The translations under genes and the position numbers were made by a program. 64,000 nucleotides of DNA from Naematelia aurantialba (Eukaryota > Basidiomycota > Tremellomycetes > Tremellales > Naemateliaceae), in the NCBI GenBank assembly GCA_021527695.1, contig JAKFAO010000008.1:372001-436000 (forward strand). Reading direction: 5' to 3'. This document shows positions 53,334 to 64,000 of this stretch, piece by piece; position 1 is the first letter of the stretch, and the number at the start of each line of letters is the position of its first letter. A model generated the notes under the pieces. That model was not told where the DNA came from and ran no database searches. It saw only the letters and a list, made by a program, of their open reading frames with translations.

Positions 53334-55530
53334 CTAACACATCTTGGACGCAATTTCCGAGCCGAGTTTCTTGACTTCGGGCTTCTTCCACCCTTTTACC
53401 TTGGCCTCGATCGTGCTTCTTGCAGACAAGACGTCGAGCAGGGGCTGGACCGAGTCGGTGTATCCCGGCGAGAGCCAGATGGACAGTCCCAGCGCAGCGA
53501 GGAGGCGATGCGCTGACACATTCATACATCAGCTGAAGATCGTGGTCGTGATTGACGACGAGACGCACCGACATCCTCGTCGTCTTCCCTTCCGATCGCC
53601 TCCAGGACCGCACTGACAATCTCCGTGCTCCATTCTTCTCGCTCGGCATCTTCCGGCGCAACCCCCACGCTCTTGGCAACGCGGTGCCTCCACAGCGCCA
53701 TGTTGAACGCGAGCCCCGCCGCTGCACTGCGCACGCCATTGTCGGGATGCAGCAGGCTGTCCACGACGATGCTGAGCAGCTGCGGCGGGGGAGTCGAGAG
53801 AATGACATTGGCGAGCGGGAGGGGCGCGAGCAGATTTGTCAGCAAACGCAAAAGCGTGATGAGGAACGGTTTCGGCGTCAGAGTCGCTTGAGCGGCCAAT
53901 GTTGTTGCGCCCAGCGAGAGGATCGGAGGCAGGGGGTTGACAGGGTGTGAGGTGGTTGGTGATAACTGAGTGGCGAGGAAGGACGACACGCGAGGTTGGA
54001 GCAATCCGACACGCCACAAATCGATGACAGGGAACGTTTGCTCCGCTTTAAGGACTCCCCAGAAGGGCCGTAGTCGCCCCTGCCCACGCCTGCATAACAG
54101 CCTCGGAAAGCTCCGCCTTGCCTTCCAACAGCGGTACGACCCGGTCTTTCAGCACAGCCACATGTTCCCCGCTGGCACCAAACGCCTCAAGCTTGCCGAG
54201 TAGAGCAGGATACGTCGGAATGGCGGAGCTCGTGATGGCTTTGAATGGGATCGCCTCACACGCCGCAAGGTATACTTTGCGGTGCGGATGTCGCGGCCAC
54301 GTCTCCTCCAAGAATGTTTCGACTCTCGCCTCGAGACCTCGCTTGTCTGCTCCGCGCATCTCGTCGACCTTCTTGCCGTGCCGGAAGAAGATGAATGTCG
54401 GAGTGGCGCTGACGCCAAACTGCGAAGCAATATCCCGCCCCTCGCCGATACCCAGCTCTACTTCCACAAATCGCACGCCGCGCTCACCGTATGCCGATGC
54501 ATGATTCGCGGCGATCGCCTCGTACACCGGCTTGATGACGCGACATGGCGGACACGTAGGCGTGTTGGTAAAGTTCACAACGACTGCAGGGTGGTCTCGG
54601 ATAATGGATGTGAAATTGGTGATAGACGAGACGAGAGCGAGGGGGGATACCTCGGCCTGAGACTGCGACGATGTTCCGGCTGGGACGGCCGGGGCAGTGG
54701 CGGCCCCGACGACCGAGTTCAACAAGGCGCTTGCAGGCGTCGAGGAGCCTGATGCCGGAGGAGTAGGAAAGGCAGCTGCGGGCGCATTGGCCGTCGCTGC
54801 GTGCTCGTTGGGCGACGTCTTGCGAAACATGGCATCGATCTGTGGACGCATGGCCTGGCCAAATGGCGTCGACAGGAACTCGGCCGGCAGACCTGACCCG
54901 TCAATCGACTTTCTACGTCTCTGCAATGACACTGGATGCTAGGGAGGATGCATTGGATGTTAAGGAGCATGGACTCACCACTGATCCAGCTGGGGATCTC
55001 CCGTCCCGTCAAGAATCCCACCACGTCAGCCGTAAAATGGTTACAGTTGAACTCTGTCAAGTGGTACGCGGACGGTTTGTACAGCTCTTGCAGCGACGTC
55101 AAGTACTCTTGGAAGGTGTCTTGGTCGATCGAGGTCTCGCCCATGTCGAGCTTGTACAGCGGTGCGCCGTGATGCGTCATCCCTGGCTTGGCTTCCATGA
55201 TGCCTTGACCAAAGAAGATTTCCCGACCGAACACGACGACGCTCGTGTGCCTTTGAGAGTGCGAAGGAGGTGGACGGAAGGATCAGATAGCAGAGGAGAG
55301 GACGAAGTATGTGATTCGATTGAAGGGAATCGATATGTGAGTGAAAGGGTTATGAATGATCACCGTTGGGACACGGCACAAGACATAGGCGTCAGCATGG
55401 GTTTCTAGTCTCGTAGCACTTGCGATAATACACACCAGACACCGTCAATCTGCTTCCCCGTGAGCATGAGGGACATGGACTTGGCCAGCCCCCTCGAGAG
55501 ATCGTACACATACAGCTGGACGTTTGGCAT
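53334..55530 (-). CDS. PPPDE (DeSI) peptidase - thioredoxin - PUL fusion, with one frame break
   Basis: Exon 1 (55530-55436) MPNVQLYVYDLSRG; exon 2 (55250-54979) has WHTSVVVFG and HLTEFNCNHFTADVV, giving the PPPDE catalytic His and Cys of deSUMOylating isopeptidases. Exon 3 from 54892 reads LPAEFLSTPFGQ, then a thioredoxin domain with NFTNTPTCPPCRVIKPVYEA (CPPC) and SATPTFIFFRHGKK. The PUL domain begins HRKVYLAACEAIPFKAI and, after the break, continues EQTFPVIDLWRVGLLQP. The last exon (53512-53334) has HRLLAALGLSIWLSPGY. The frame stops at TAA 54050-54048 right after AGT CCT. Skipping one base there, or one G of the GGGG at 54057-54060, gives 623 consistent codons (622 aa). The fusion is known in fungi and links SUMO/ubiquitin to Cdc48-type binding. 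Confidence 0.85.
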
Positions 55531-55816
55531 CCCGTCACACCGTTGCTCGATACGGATACGTCCCAACTGTGTGGCCAGCTATTACGGCTTGGGTGCCAGC
55601 TTACGCGTCGGGTGGCAAATGTAGCCTCCACGTGGTTCTCGCGTGTTTTGCACATGATCACGTGATGCGCCTCGTTGCGGCAGTTGCGTGATCCCCTGAC
55701 GTCAGCCTCGACTTTTACCGCATATTTTTATCAAGTCGACGTTGTCACTCTCACTCGACATTGCATACCAGCCGCACCAACACTACAGCAGACGAGGACC
55801 CAGCAGTAACAACAAC
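55531..55816. promoter_or_regulatory. divergent promoter between DeSI-Trx-PUL and SDR genes, two E-boxes
   Basis: 286 nt. CCACGTGG lies at 55628-55635 and the palindrome ATCACGTGAT at 55657-55666. A TATA-like CATATTTTTATC follows at about 55720, roughly 95 nt before the SDR ATG. Confidence 0.5.
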
Positions 55817-57198
55817 ATGGCCCCACGCTCAGTAGTCAAGCCCTCTGACCTGCCTCCGTCGGCGGGGGACAAGACCATCTTCCTCACCGGAGCGACGGGC
55901 TACATCGGCGGCACCGTCCTGACCTACCTCTTGGCACTGCCCTCACCGCCGTCCACGATCACCTGTCTCGTGCGGGACGCGAAAAAGGCCGAGGCACTCA
56001 AGGGCATCTCCACGAACGGGACCACGATCGAGACGATCGTTGCGAGTCTGTCCGACTTGGAGACGCTGAGCGCCGCAGCAGAGGCGCACGATATCGTCGT
56101 TTCGACGGCGAATGCGGACGACCTGGACGCGATCAAGGCGATTCTGGAGGGGATGAAACGACGCAAGGCGAAGACGGGACACAGGCCGCTGTTGATCCAC
56201 ACGTCTGGGACGGGCGTCTTGGCCGACGACGCCAAGGGGCAGTACCCGAACGACCGGGTATGTTGGTCGCCGTCTTTCTCTCCCTTTCCGCTTTCGATCT
56301 TCCTTTCCGCTTTCCTTTCCGCTTCCTGGAGTCTCAATACAGCGGCCGCGATAAATCTGTTGGCACAGCTGGAGATTTGTCGCTTCTCCATCGACCAGAT
56401 GAACGGCGCTCATCCTGACAGGTATTCACCGACCTGCACCCCGTACCGCCGACCAAGTCGGCTCCCGCGCTGTTGTCCATCGCGACGCTCCCCGAGACGC
56501 AGCCGCACCGCTCCGTCGACCTGGCAATCGTCATTGCCGACGCGTCGGCGATATGCAAGTCGTACATCGTTCTGCCGTCGACCATCTGGGGTGCAGCCGA
56601 GGGCGAGGTCTTTGACAAGGGCATTTCCAACTCGTTTTCGCAGCAGGTGCCTGGTCTCATCAAATATGCGCTGGACCGCGGACAGGCCGGCATGGTCGGG
56701 AAGGGTGAGCCATGTCTGAACTCTTCCGATTCTTGAGTACAGCAATGATGCCGTTGCGGTTGCGGTTGTGGCTGACTTGGACAACGACACGTAGGCGCCA
56801 ATATCTGGAACCACGTGAGCATCCAGGACCTCGGCGAGCTGTACGCGCTGGTGTATGCGGGGGCGCTCCGGGCGGACATTGGCCACGGCACGTCGGGCTA
56901 CTACTTTGGCGCGACGGGGGAATACACCCGCCACGCCGTGGCGTCCATCATCGGCTCGGCGATGGTCGAGAACGGGTGGGCCACGGACGCGCAGCCCACC
57001 CCGTTTACGCTGGCGGAGATGGACAAGTACTTTGGCGGCAATTACTTTGACGGGTGCAACGCACGCGCCGTCAGCGACAGGAGCAAGAGTATTGGCTGGC
57101 GGCCGAGGTTCACCGAGATGCCGGATCTCGGGAGACATATCAAAGAGGAGGCGGTGCGGTATGAGAAGACTTTTGGCGGCGGCAGAAAGGTGGCATAG
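55817..57198 (+). CDS. NAD(P)-binding atypical SDR/epimerase-like protein
   Basis: Exons 55817-56257, 56422-56704 and 56795-57198 sum to 376 codons, giving 375 aa. A Rossmann nucleotide-binding motif is near the start: KTIFLTGATGYIGGTVLTYL. Then come TITCLVRDAKKAEALKG, DIVVSTANADD, RPLLIHTSGTGVLAD, SYIVLPSTIWGAAEGEVFD, IWNHVSIQDLGELYALVYAG and SIGWRPRFTEMPDL. The fold is an extended SDR of the epimerase/NmrA type. I do not see a canonical YxxxK catalytic pair, so it may bind NAD(P) without the classical chemistry, or be a sensor. No substrate can be named. Confidence 0.82.
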
Positions 57199-57893
57199 AG
57201 AGCAGCCATGAGAGGGGAGAGCGGGCCGGGGGGAGAACGATTCTTCTCGAAAATAGCATGATGGCAAGAATGAGGCGGGAGGGCAAAAACGTGGCGGGAG
57301 GGCAAGAACGAGGCGGGAGGACAGAATTGCCAAGGGGCAGAACTGCCAAGGGCAGGCGACGGAGGCTACAAGGCGCGAGACAGCACAACAGCAGCGTCGC
57401 ACTTGATATGTCATGTAGCGAACAAACGAAACGATCGGAAGCTGTCTGCCAGCCATGCATTGCATTAGAGACTCTGCCCGTCTTCGATCCGCTTGCCTCT
57501 ATCTCGAGTCGTTGTAGCGCCGAGCTCATACAGCGTACAGCGCACTGTAGATCCCAGCTATTCGACCAAGAAGCCTCGTCCGCCTCGTCCTGCACTCGGT
57601 TCAGGGCGATGCGGTCTCAACACTGCCTTGACATGTACTCTGCTGATTGGGGACATCACATCAACACTGTCCGACCAGCCGACAACGAAGCGCTGTCAAG
57701 TTTCGCCCTTCATCCATCAGATGCATCGATGACTGATGACATGCACACATGTGTTTTACAAATCGGCATAGCCGGAGGCGATGCGACTCCTGCCGGCCAA
57801 TATCACTCATATCACACCACATTACTCGTATCACACCTCACCCTCACACCTCACACTCCACATCTCACACCTTACACCCACACGACGTCCGCA
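57199..57893. other. convergent 3' region between SDR and prenylcysteine oxidase genes
   Basis: About 695 nt. It holds GGCGGGAGGGCAAGAACGAG-type tandem copies at 57270-57325 and a CACA/CTCACAC-rich stretch at about 57805-57890. The long plus-strand ORF that begins here runs antisense through the next gene and lacks motifs. Confidence 0.5.
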
Positions 57894-60470
57894 TCACGCA
57901 TCGCAAGACCAGTCCCACGCATCGGCACCCGCACCGCCTTTGCACTCGCCGAATCCCAGTCCCCACCAGTCCCGCACGACCCGTCCGACTGCTTCGCGAG
58001 CCGAGAGTGTCTGCGTCTCCATCCTGCCCAAAGCGAACGTCAGCCGCTGCAACGGTATACCACAGCCTCGCCGCCTGCCGAGAAAGAACATGACTGCGGC
58101 CGAGAAGAGCAGGAACAGTCGCCAGAGAGGCACAAGAAGAAAAGCAGCCGAGAGGAAAGCCAAGTAACCAACCACTCACGTAGAGATCCACGGCTCCAGA
58201 CCGGCAAGGTACTGCATCCCCCTAACTGGCTCGACAGGCGCATAACTCGCGACCGGCCTCATAGCGGGATAACTATCCCATTCCTTCCTCAACAACCAGC
58301 TCGGCTCCTCGCCTATCAATTCCCGAATAAGCCGCTCAGAGAACCGCGTGAGGGAAAACACCTTGACAACGTGTTCCCCCGAGCCGGGAGCGGTCTCGCC
58401 GTGCCATGTGATACTCTGGAACCGAGGAGGCGGACCGCCTCCCGCCGGTCGGACAGTGAGGACTGTGCTTGGTATGGAGGTGGTCGACGGAAGCCCAAAG
58501 AACGACGGCAATGGGCTGCTGAGAGTCGTTGTGAAAAGTGTCACGTGAAGGCGAACGTATTGCTGCTGTCTAAATCCGACATCAGCGTGGATCTCAATTT
58601 TAAGTCTCCGAGCAGAGGTCGGCTCACGGTATGGGCTCGGTGAAGTGTGATTGCAGAGACTTGGAGATGGGCGAGAGATGCCATGGCGCAGCAAAGAATA
58701 CGAGGTCGAATGGCTCAGAGTCGTCGATGCTGGATATGTTCGACACGACCTGGAACTGCGGCGATCCATCGACATCGTCGAGCGGAATGATATCCGTGAC
58801 CTAAGTCCATCAGACACCGAGGTACTGACATACAAGACTCTAACGCGACAGGGGCAGTGAATGACAGCGTGCATCGGTAACATACCTCGGTGGCGAGATG
58901 CAAGGTGACGTTGGCCTCGTCAAGCATGGCTTCAAAGATGCGCCAGTTGCCGCTCTTGACGGCTTTAGCACCGGCTGCAGCCATCGAGACGCTCGCAGCT
59001 AGGGCATGTATCCCGTCCATGTCCGCGGCGTACTGAGAATCAGCTTTGGCTCGTCGCAGACTGTGGGCTCGGTGCGACGACTGTTGAGGACAGTTACAGT
59101 GACAGGATGACAGGGTGATATCAAGATGACTGTGCTTCTCTTCACTCACATTAACCCTCGTACTCCCCTCCATAATCTCATCAATCCACCGATCCCCCAG
59201 TTTCAGCACTTTACGAGCATACTCCCCCGCCCATCGAGTCGTCATCGCCTTTCCCAGGCCAACACGATCTGCAAAGTCCGCGACACTCGACGCCGCGCCC
59301 TGCGACGCCAGCCACGCAGGGTCGTATAGCCGCTTGAAGCTGGTGAGCAAGGTCTTGACAGCCGAGTTGGAGCGGTAGGGCGAGAGGACGCCATAGCGCC
59401 GTATAGCCGAGAGGGTGTCCCACCACCCCGACCAGAAGGACGAGGATTCGGACGTGGTGTAGAGGAAGGAGTGCCCGTCCCAGATGCCTAGGCCTGACTG
59501 GCCGAAATCAGGGTCGCCCGTGGGCAGGCCGAACCGCTGTCCCGTCAGCACCAGGCAAATAATAGATCATCAAGGCAGAAGTACCACTGTATCGAGGAAG
59601 GAAGCACAGCATCAAGGTACGAGTAGTACAGTGCCAAGGCAGGGGTTGTACAGTATCAGGCAGGAGGTAGCATACTCTAGGCGAGAGGTATGTGATTGTT
59701 GCAGTAGCACGAGGCCGAGGCAAGAGATGGAGGGGAGATTCTATCGGCAGGGAGGAGCACCGGCGACTCACCTCCACGGCTTTGACGAGATGCCGGTTCG
59801 CATCGACGAAGATGGAAGCGCCAAGCTCGACCGGTCGAAGCGTCTCGTCGCCGTGCGGGAAGACGGTCGTGGTTCCTGCGCGATGAGCTTGTCCTCTGTC
59901 GTGCGCGAACAGCATTCAGACACGGCGACGTCCATGACTCTCCGCCCGTCCAGTATTACAAGCGCGATCGCGTTGAGGATACGACGGTTCACTCTGGTGT
60001 AACAACGAATGAAGGACGAAGAACGATGGGAGGAACAAGAACGCCGAAGGAAACAATGAACGAGAACACTCACTCCCACCCACATACCCCTCCTTGTCAA
60101 AGACCACCACTTGACCCAACACCTCGCCCTCGCCCTTGCCCAGCCTGGCCTCCACCACGCGCCCCGCACGACGGAGGAACCACGCTGCTGCGGAGCCCGA
60201 CGCACCGGCGCCTACGACGGCGACGCGCTTCGGTCTCTGCACGACGTCGCCTCCCACCGCTCCAGGATACGTATACCCTTCACTGCCGGACCCATCGTGT
60301 GCTTTGTCGTGGGAGTCTTTGTTGTTGTTAGAATGTAGTGCAAAAGGGAAGTGGGAAGAGCGCTGGAAGGGCAGAGACAAGAGGTACGCCGACAGCAAGA
60401 CGAGGAGGGGGGCGAGAATCAGGCGGGTGCGGGACATGCCTGACAAGCGTTGTCGGAGTCTCGCGAGCAT
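57894..60470 (-). CDS. prenylcysteine oxidase / farnesylcysteine lyase
   Basis: A FAD-dependent enzyme that cleaves the thioether of prenylcysteines released from degraded prenylated proteins, usually in lysosome, vacuole or ER. ATG at 60470 gives an N-terminal membrane anchor (LILAPLLVLLSAYLLSLPF). The FAD Rossmann motif is VAVVGAGASGSAAAWFLRRA, then VVVFDKEGYVGG. Further blocks: RTTTVFPHGDE, VELGASIFVDANRHLVKAVE, GIWDGHSFLYTTSESSSFWS, a SFKRLYDP-type segment, GNWRIFEAMLDEANVTLHLATEV, FDLVFFAAPW and AGLEPWIST. A final exon from a GGGCAG acceptor restores the typical end METQTLSAREAVGRVVRDWW, GLGFGEC...DAWDWSCDA, with the stop at 57894. About eight introns. Confidence 0.88.
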
Positions 60471-61052
60471 CGAAAGTACGTCGACGTCGGCCGCGCTGAT
60501 GGTCTCGGTGTCGATGTAGGTGTCGGTGTCTGTACCAGCACCAGTGTCAACGTTGAGAGAGTGGCATCAGCCACCTAGATGAAGAATGTCAGGTATACAC
60601 GGTATACACGGTATACAAAAGGCTGCACCCAAACGCTCGGATCTCGACGTGGAGTCCCCGCTTCGGTGGGCTCACCGCAGCTTTACACGAGTAGATAACG
60701 GCTTTGTCTGCATCGCATCGCATTGCTTGCTGCTCGATAGTCCCATATCACGCTGTCCATAATCCACAACCCAAGACCCAAGCTACATCTACAACACCAT
60801 GCTGTCGTCCTTGCCAGAGAAAATACAGTTACGAGGACCGAGGACTCGACCCTCCAGAAGACCACGCCCACGGCTACACTGTGATACCTGATCGATCATC
60901 CAACCATATGAGATCGCCCAGCCACCTCCCTTCTCAACCTCGCATCTGTCCTAAATTCTGACTCCCACTGCCGAGGCACCTACTATGCCCGGGACTCGTA
61001 AAAAGCACAAGTCTGTCGAGTCGCGGTCCCGGCCTGCGACCAAGTCTGTGAA
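60471..61052. other. intergenic: upstream of prenylcysteine oxidase gene
   Basis: About 580 nt between two leftward genes. It contains three 9-nt GGTATACAC units at 60592-60617. No gene is supported. Confidence 0.5.
60592..60617. repeat. GGTATACAC tandem repeat x3
   Basis: Three near-perfect 9-nt units, each with the palindromic core GTATAC, about 120 nt upstream of the prenylcysteine oxidase ATG. Confidence 0.85.
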
Positions 61053-62729
61053 CTACGACAGGAAGAACGTCTCGGCCATGTCCGCCTCGTTCTTGTCCTT
61101 GACCTCGTAGAGCTCGCGCATGACACTGGCACGGCTGTGCATTGTGGGCGCACACGACTGGCGGTTGGCAGCCGCACGGCGCTGTTGGGCGTCGTACGAC
61201 TCGTAGGATGTTGGTGGGGGGCGTGGCGCCGAGCGCTTTCCGACGTGCTATGTCCATCAGCATGGCTCGGACAGAAGCAACGACCCGGCGTCGTCAACCT
61301 CTGGACGCCCTCAACGACTCAGAGAGCAGAGACTCATGCATCTGTGCTCAAGGTGACCGCAACGATGGGGGAGGCACAATGCTTATGTCGGGAGGCGTAC
61401 TGTTTATGGGAAAGCGCAAGGGAATGCGAAGAACTCACGTCGGAGAGACCCATCATGGACTTCCTGAATCGACTCTCCTTGCGCAAGAGATTCGCATTTG
61501 ACGTCGGTGACCGTCCCACGCCCTCGTTGTCAGTCGTAGGCGTCGCGAGGTTGCCCGAATCAGCCGCGCTGGTGGAACTGGCTCCTCCTCCATTTGGGAT
61601 CCGGATCGGCGCAAGTGGACGAACGACGTCGGCCGCCTCGTTAGACCTCTCAGCACCCGACTGATGCGGCGGGCGGAAGTCGTCGTCGTCCAGCTCTTCT
61701 TGAAGCTCGAACCCTTCCAAGCTCAGCATGCCGATGGGCTTGGCGCGCCGCGGAGGAGGAACGGAGACGAGGTGGACTGGCGGTGCTAGCGCCGGTGCGG
61801 CTGCCGCTGCAGGTGCAGGTGCAGCTGCGGGTCTATGCGCAGGTGTCGGTGCAGACCCTAGGACGGGTGAAGGTACCGGCGCCAGTGAGAGAGCAACGGG
61901 CGGGCCGGCGTCGTCATCCACTGGCGAGAGCGTTGGCGACGGCGGAAGCGGGATAGATAGGGGATCCGCCTCGCACGGAGAGGGCGGCTGGTACGTCGAA
62001 GTCGGTGCGCTGGTTGCGGTTCCGGAAACCACCATGGTCGCCGAGAGCGGCTTGGTCGGCATAGACGGGGAGAGGTGCGCAGAGTGTGCCTGTGGCGGAC
62101 GAGCCGCCTGGGTATTGATGGACGCCGACATTGGCTTATCGAGCGACTGTGCGCTGGCGGGCTGGGTCCGGACGCTGGTGGCCTGGGCTCGCTGGCTCGG
62201 GGGTTGGGGCTGGAGTTGTGGTTGTGGGTGGGGCTTGGACCGCGGAGGCGAGGTAGCGCGGCCGGTCAGGCGGCGAATGAAGGACGAGAAGGACGAGCCT
62301 GAACGCCGGGCGGTCGGTCGGGCCGGGATCGCCATTGGCGCAGATGTGCTGTTCGACGACGGAAGTGGAGGCGAAATAGGAGACCTGAACGACGAGTGAG
62401 CTCTCCAGATGCCAAGATACGTGGGAGATGCGAGCTCACTTGAGAAAAGGAGTGGAAGTCTTCGTCTTGAGGTCCTTCTTCTCCCTGTTGCGGAGGTTGG
62501 TCATGGACCTGAACTTGCTCATTGGCTTCTTGGGGTGGCTCTCCGCACTACTCTCGCGGTCGAGGGGACTGAGCAGGCTGCCCAGTGAAGCGGGCGGTTC
62601 CTCCGATACCGTGGTCGAGGCAGAGTGGGACAGCGAGGGCTGCGACTCGGCGCGCTCGAGCGGGATGCGCGGGAGCTTGAGCGATGTGTCGACGCGCAGA
62701 CAGGGTGGGGCAGCGGTCATGGTCGTCAT
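61053..62729 (-). CDS. 476-aa low-complexity protein of unknown function
   Basis: Three exons (62729-62440, 62384-61439, 61247-61053) sum to 477 codons. The start MTTMTAAPPCLRVDTSLKLP is followed by Ser/Pro-rich sequence with a basic patch (KKPMSKFRSMTNLRNREKKD). The middle is a long Pro/Ala-rich region. Two better-ordered stretches follow: MLSLEGFELQEELDDDDFRP and NLLRKESRFRKSMMGLSD. The last exon encodes a charged, likely helical end (YESYDAQQRRAAANRQS, SRASVMRELYEVKDKNEADM, AETFFLS). No domain was recognised. The SxxRKSM-like and RxxS sites suggest phosphorylation, as in other disordered fungal signalling or polarity proteins, but this is a guess. Confidence 0.65.
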
Positions 62730-64000
62730 TTGGAATGGTCACAGGTCGAAAAGCGAGCAGCAATGTCGTGTGACTTGTTTTGTCCAGGTGGAATGGGCGG
62801 GGGCGGCCGGGCAATCTGGTCGGAGGTTATGAGCTGGCTTTGGAGGGGAAGGGTCGATGCCTTGGCTAGATATACAGCGCTGACAAGGTGGTGGAATGTG
62901 AACAGGCGGGGAGAGGCAGGAGGGCAGCGTTGCGCAGCAGGCGTCTCACGAGGTCTGTGAGAAGAGCGGGGGAAGGAGGAGGGAGGGGCGTCGGGGTGAG
63001 GCTGGGGGGCGTTGTTCGGGCCGAAACTCAACGCCAAGTCAGTCCGGACTCGCTGCGAGTCGGAGCACACGGTCGCAGTGTAGCAGAGAAACGAACAGAA
63101 AAGAGCGTGGTGCAGCGAGTAGCAGTGTCAGAAAGCGATGGCAACGTCGATATCAATGTACTCGTGTGCTGTGGATGCCCGGCGAGCGACGAGCAGCAAC
63201 ATGCCCCGATCAGACGAGCGAAATGGATTTTGATTTGATTGATTTGTTGATCCACAATCCGCGCTACAGCGTCCCTGTCCGTGTGCAGCTGTGTCTCCCC
63301 CGGCCGCGCGCTGCCTGTAACTCTATCGAGCTGACGGAGAAAAGGGGACACGGACGACGAAAGCTTATACGCTCAGTACCCTCCGTACCTCCGACGCTTG
63401 GCTGGCGTCCAGTGGCTGTGGGATGGCGCTTGGGGGCTTCCTCGCCGACGCCACACGGGTCACGGGGCAGCGCCGGCGCATCACCGATGGCACGTCTGCT
63501 CGGCGTCCGAGCTCAGAACGAGACCGACCCAGGACCCAGCCGTACATACCCCAGTCCTGTGGGCCGTGTTGTGTAGCTTGGGCGGTACTACCGTCCTTTG
63601 TTGGGCTTACGTTGGGCCGCGCGGTGGGCTCCGTTGGTAGGTGGTGCATTGTTGTGATCTGCGCGTCAGGCTCAGGCTCCGGAGTCGAGACCCCCCTCGC
63701 TGTGAGTTCCGGTTCCTCAATCCTGACGCTTACCGAAAGCCAAACGAAAAAAAAAAAGCGACGAGACCCCAGCGTCGTCCTCCGTCTGCAGACACCCAGA
63801 GAAACCCAACATTCAGGGTCCCACGCTGGTACAGAGCTGGTACAGAAACAGAGAAGTGTGCAGGGCTGAGGGCTGACGGGGAAATGCGTAACCCCCCCCC
63901 GCTAATGCCTCGCCACGCCTCTCGCCCCCCCTGCTCTGCGGTGTCGCCGCCAAGCAGCGTCGTCCGGAAGTCTCACAACTGCGCACTGCGCGTGTGCCGT
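62730..64000. other. right end: 1.27 kb without a supported gene
   Basis: This is the upstream region of the 476-aa gene. ORFs on both strands overlap, are basic and low-complexity, and show no motif. Homopolymers are an A11 run near 63750 and a C9 run near 63892. A gene starting beyond the right edge is possible. Confidence 0.45.

Noticed and set aside
54048..54112. 58-nt intron (GTTATG...GCGGAG) to explain the DeSI-Trx-PUL frame break
   Set aside because: It restores frame but removes a helix that fits the PUL domain (VMQAWAGATTALL), and both splice sites are weak; kept only as a minor alternative.
57258..58643. 461-aa plus-strand ORF
   Set aside because: It runs antisense through the C-terminal exons of prenylcysteine oxidase, is low-complexity and has no motif; the minus-strand exons carry conserved family sequence.
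63740..63900. A-run and C-run at the right end as retroelement tail or telomere-like sequence
   Set aside because: Single homopolymers without target-site duplication, reverse transcriptase remnants or telomeric units.

Overview
This is a GC-rich nuclear segment of a basidiomycete fungus, most likely a yeast-like Tremellomycetes or Trichosporonales type. That placement is an inference from gene content and intron style. Almost every gene is broken by short GT-AG introns (34-60 nt common, with CTRAY-like branch sites), genes lie on both strands with a few hundred bases between them, and the proteins are typical fungal ones: PNUTS, MICOS subunit, CCT3, a GEF1-type CLC channel, and a DeSI-thioredoxin-PUL fusion. 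I support 22 protein-coding genes and no tRNA, rRNA, CRISPR array, insertion sequence or virus-like gene. Spliced models were built by hand. Where I added up exon lengths and they gave a whole number of codons, the entry says so.

Layout. 1-5.5 kb: a SUR7/PalI-like membrane protein cut by the left edge (-), an ECM4-type glutathionyl-hydroquinone reductase (-) and a spartin/senescence-domain protein (+). 5.9-12.6 kb: a BAG-domain HSP70 co-chaperone (+) converging on a CLC chloride channel (-). 13.1-23.0 kb: the Snf2/Sth1 remodelling ATPase, the proteasome chaperone Nas6/gankyrin and an SLC25 mitochondrial carrier, all (+). 23.5-29.3 kb: a Nudix hydrolase (-) and an ACC-synthase-like PLP enzyme (+) on a shared promoter. 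29.7-38.3 kb: a 1236-aa disordered orphan (-) and a PNUTS homologue (+). 38.6-43.3 kb: a MIC12-like MICOS subunit (-), CCT3 (-) and mitochondrial ribosomal protein uS19m (+). 44.0-55.5 kb: four (-) genes, namely a C2H2 zinc-finger protein, a secreted fasciclin protein, a SAM-like tail-anchored protein and the DeSI-thioredoxin-PUL protein. 55.8-62.7 kb: an SDR-like enzyme (+), prenylcysteine oxidase (-) and a 476-aa orphan (-). 62.7-64.0 kb has no supported gene.

The genes form no operon or biosynthetic cluster. They are mostly housekeeping: proteostasis (BAG, Nas6, CCT3, DeSI-Trx-PUL), chromatin and transcription (Snf2/Sth1, PNUTS), mitochondria (SLC25, MIC12, uS19m) and redox or repair (ECM4, Nudix). 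The points most worth a second look are: a clean single +1 reading-frame break inside the otherwise consistent DeSI-Trx-PUL gene; introns of 34 and 37 nt; a 7-nt first coding exon and 22- and 30-nt micro-exons; introns carrying minisatellites, including a 30-nt repeat that stays open in frame; E-box CACGTG sites in many shared promoters; and orphan or oddly built proteins (the SAM-like tail-anchored protein and the zinc-finger protein with a hydrophobic N-terminus).
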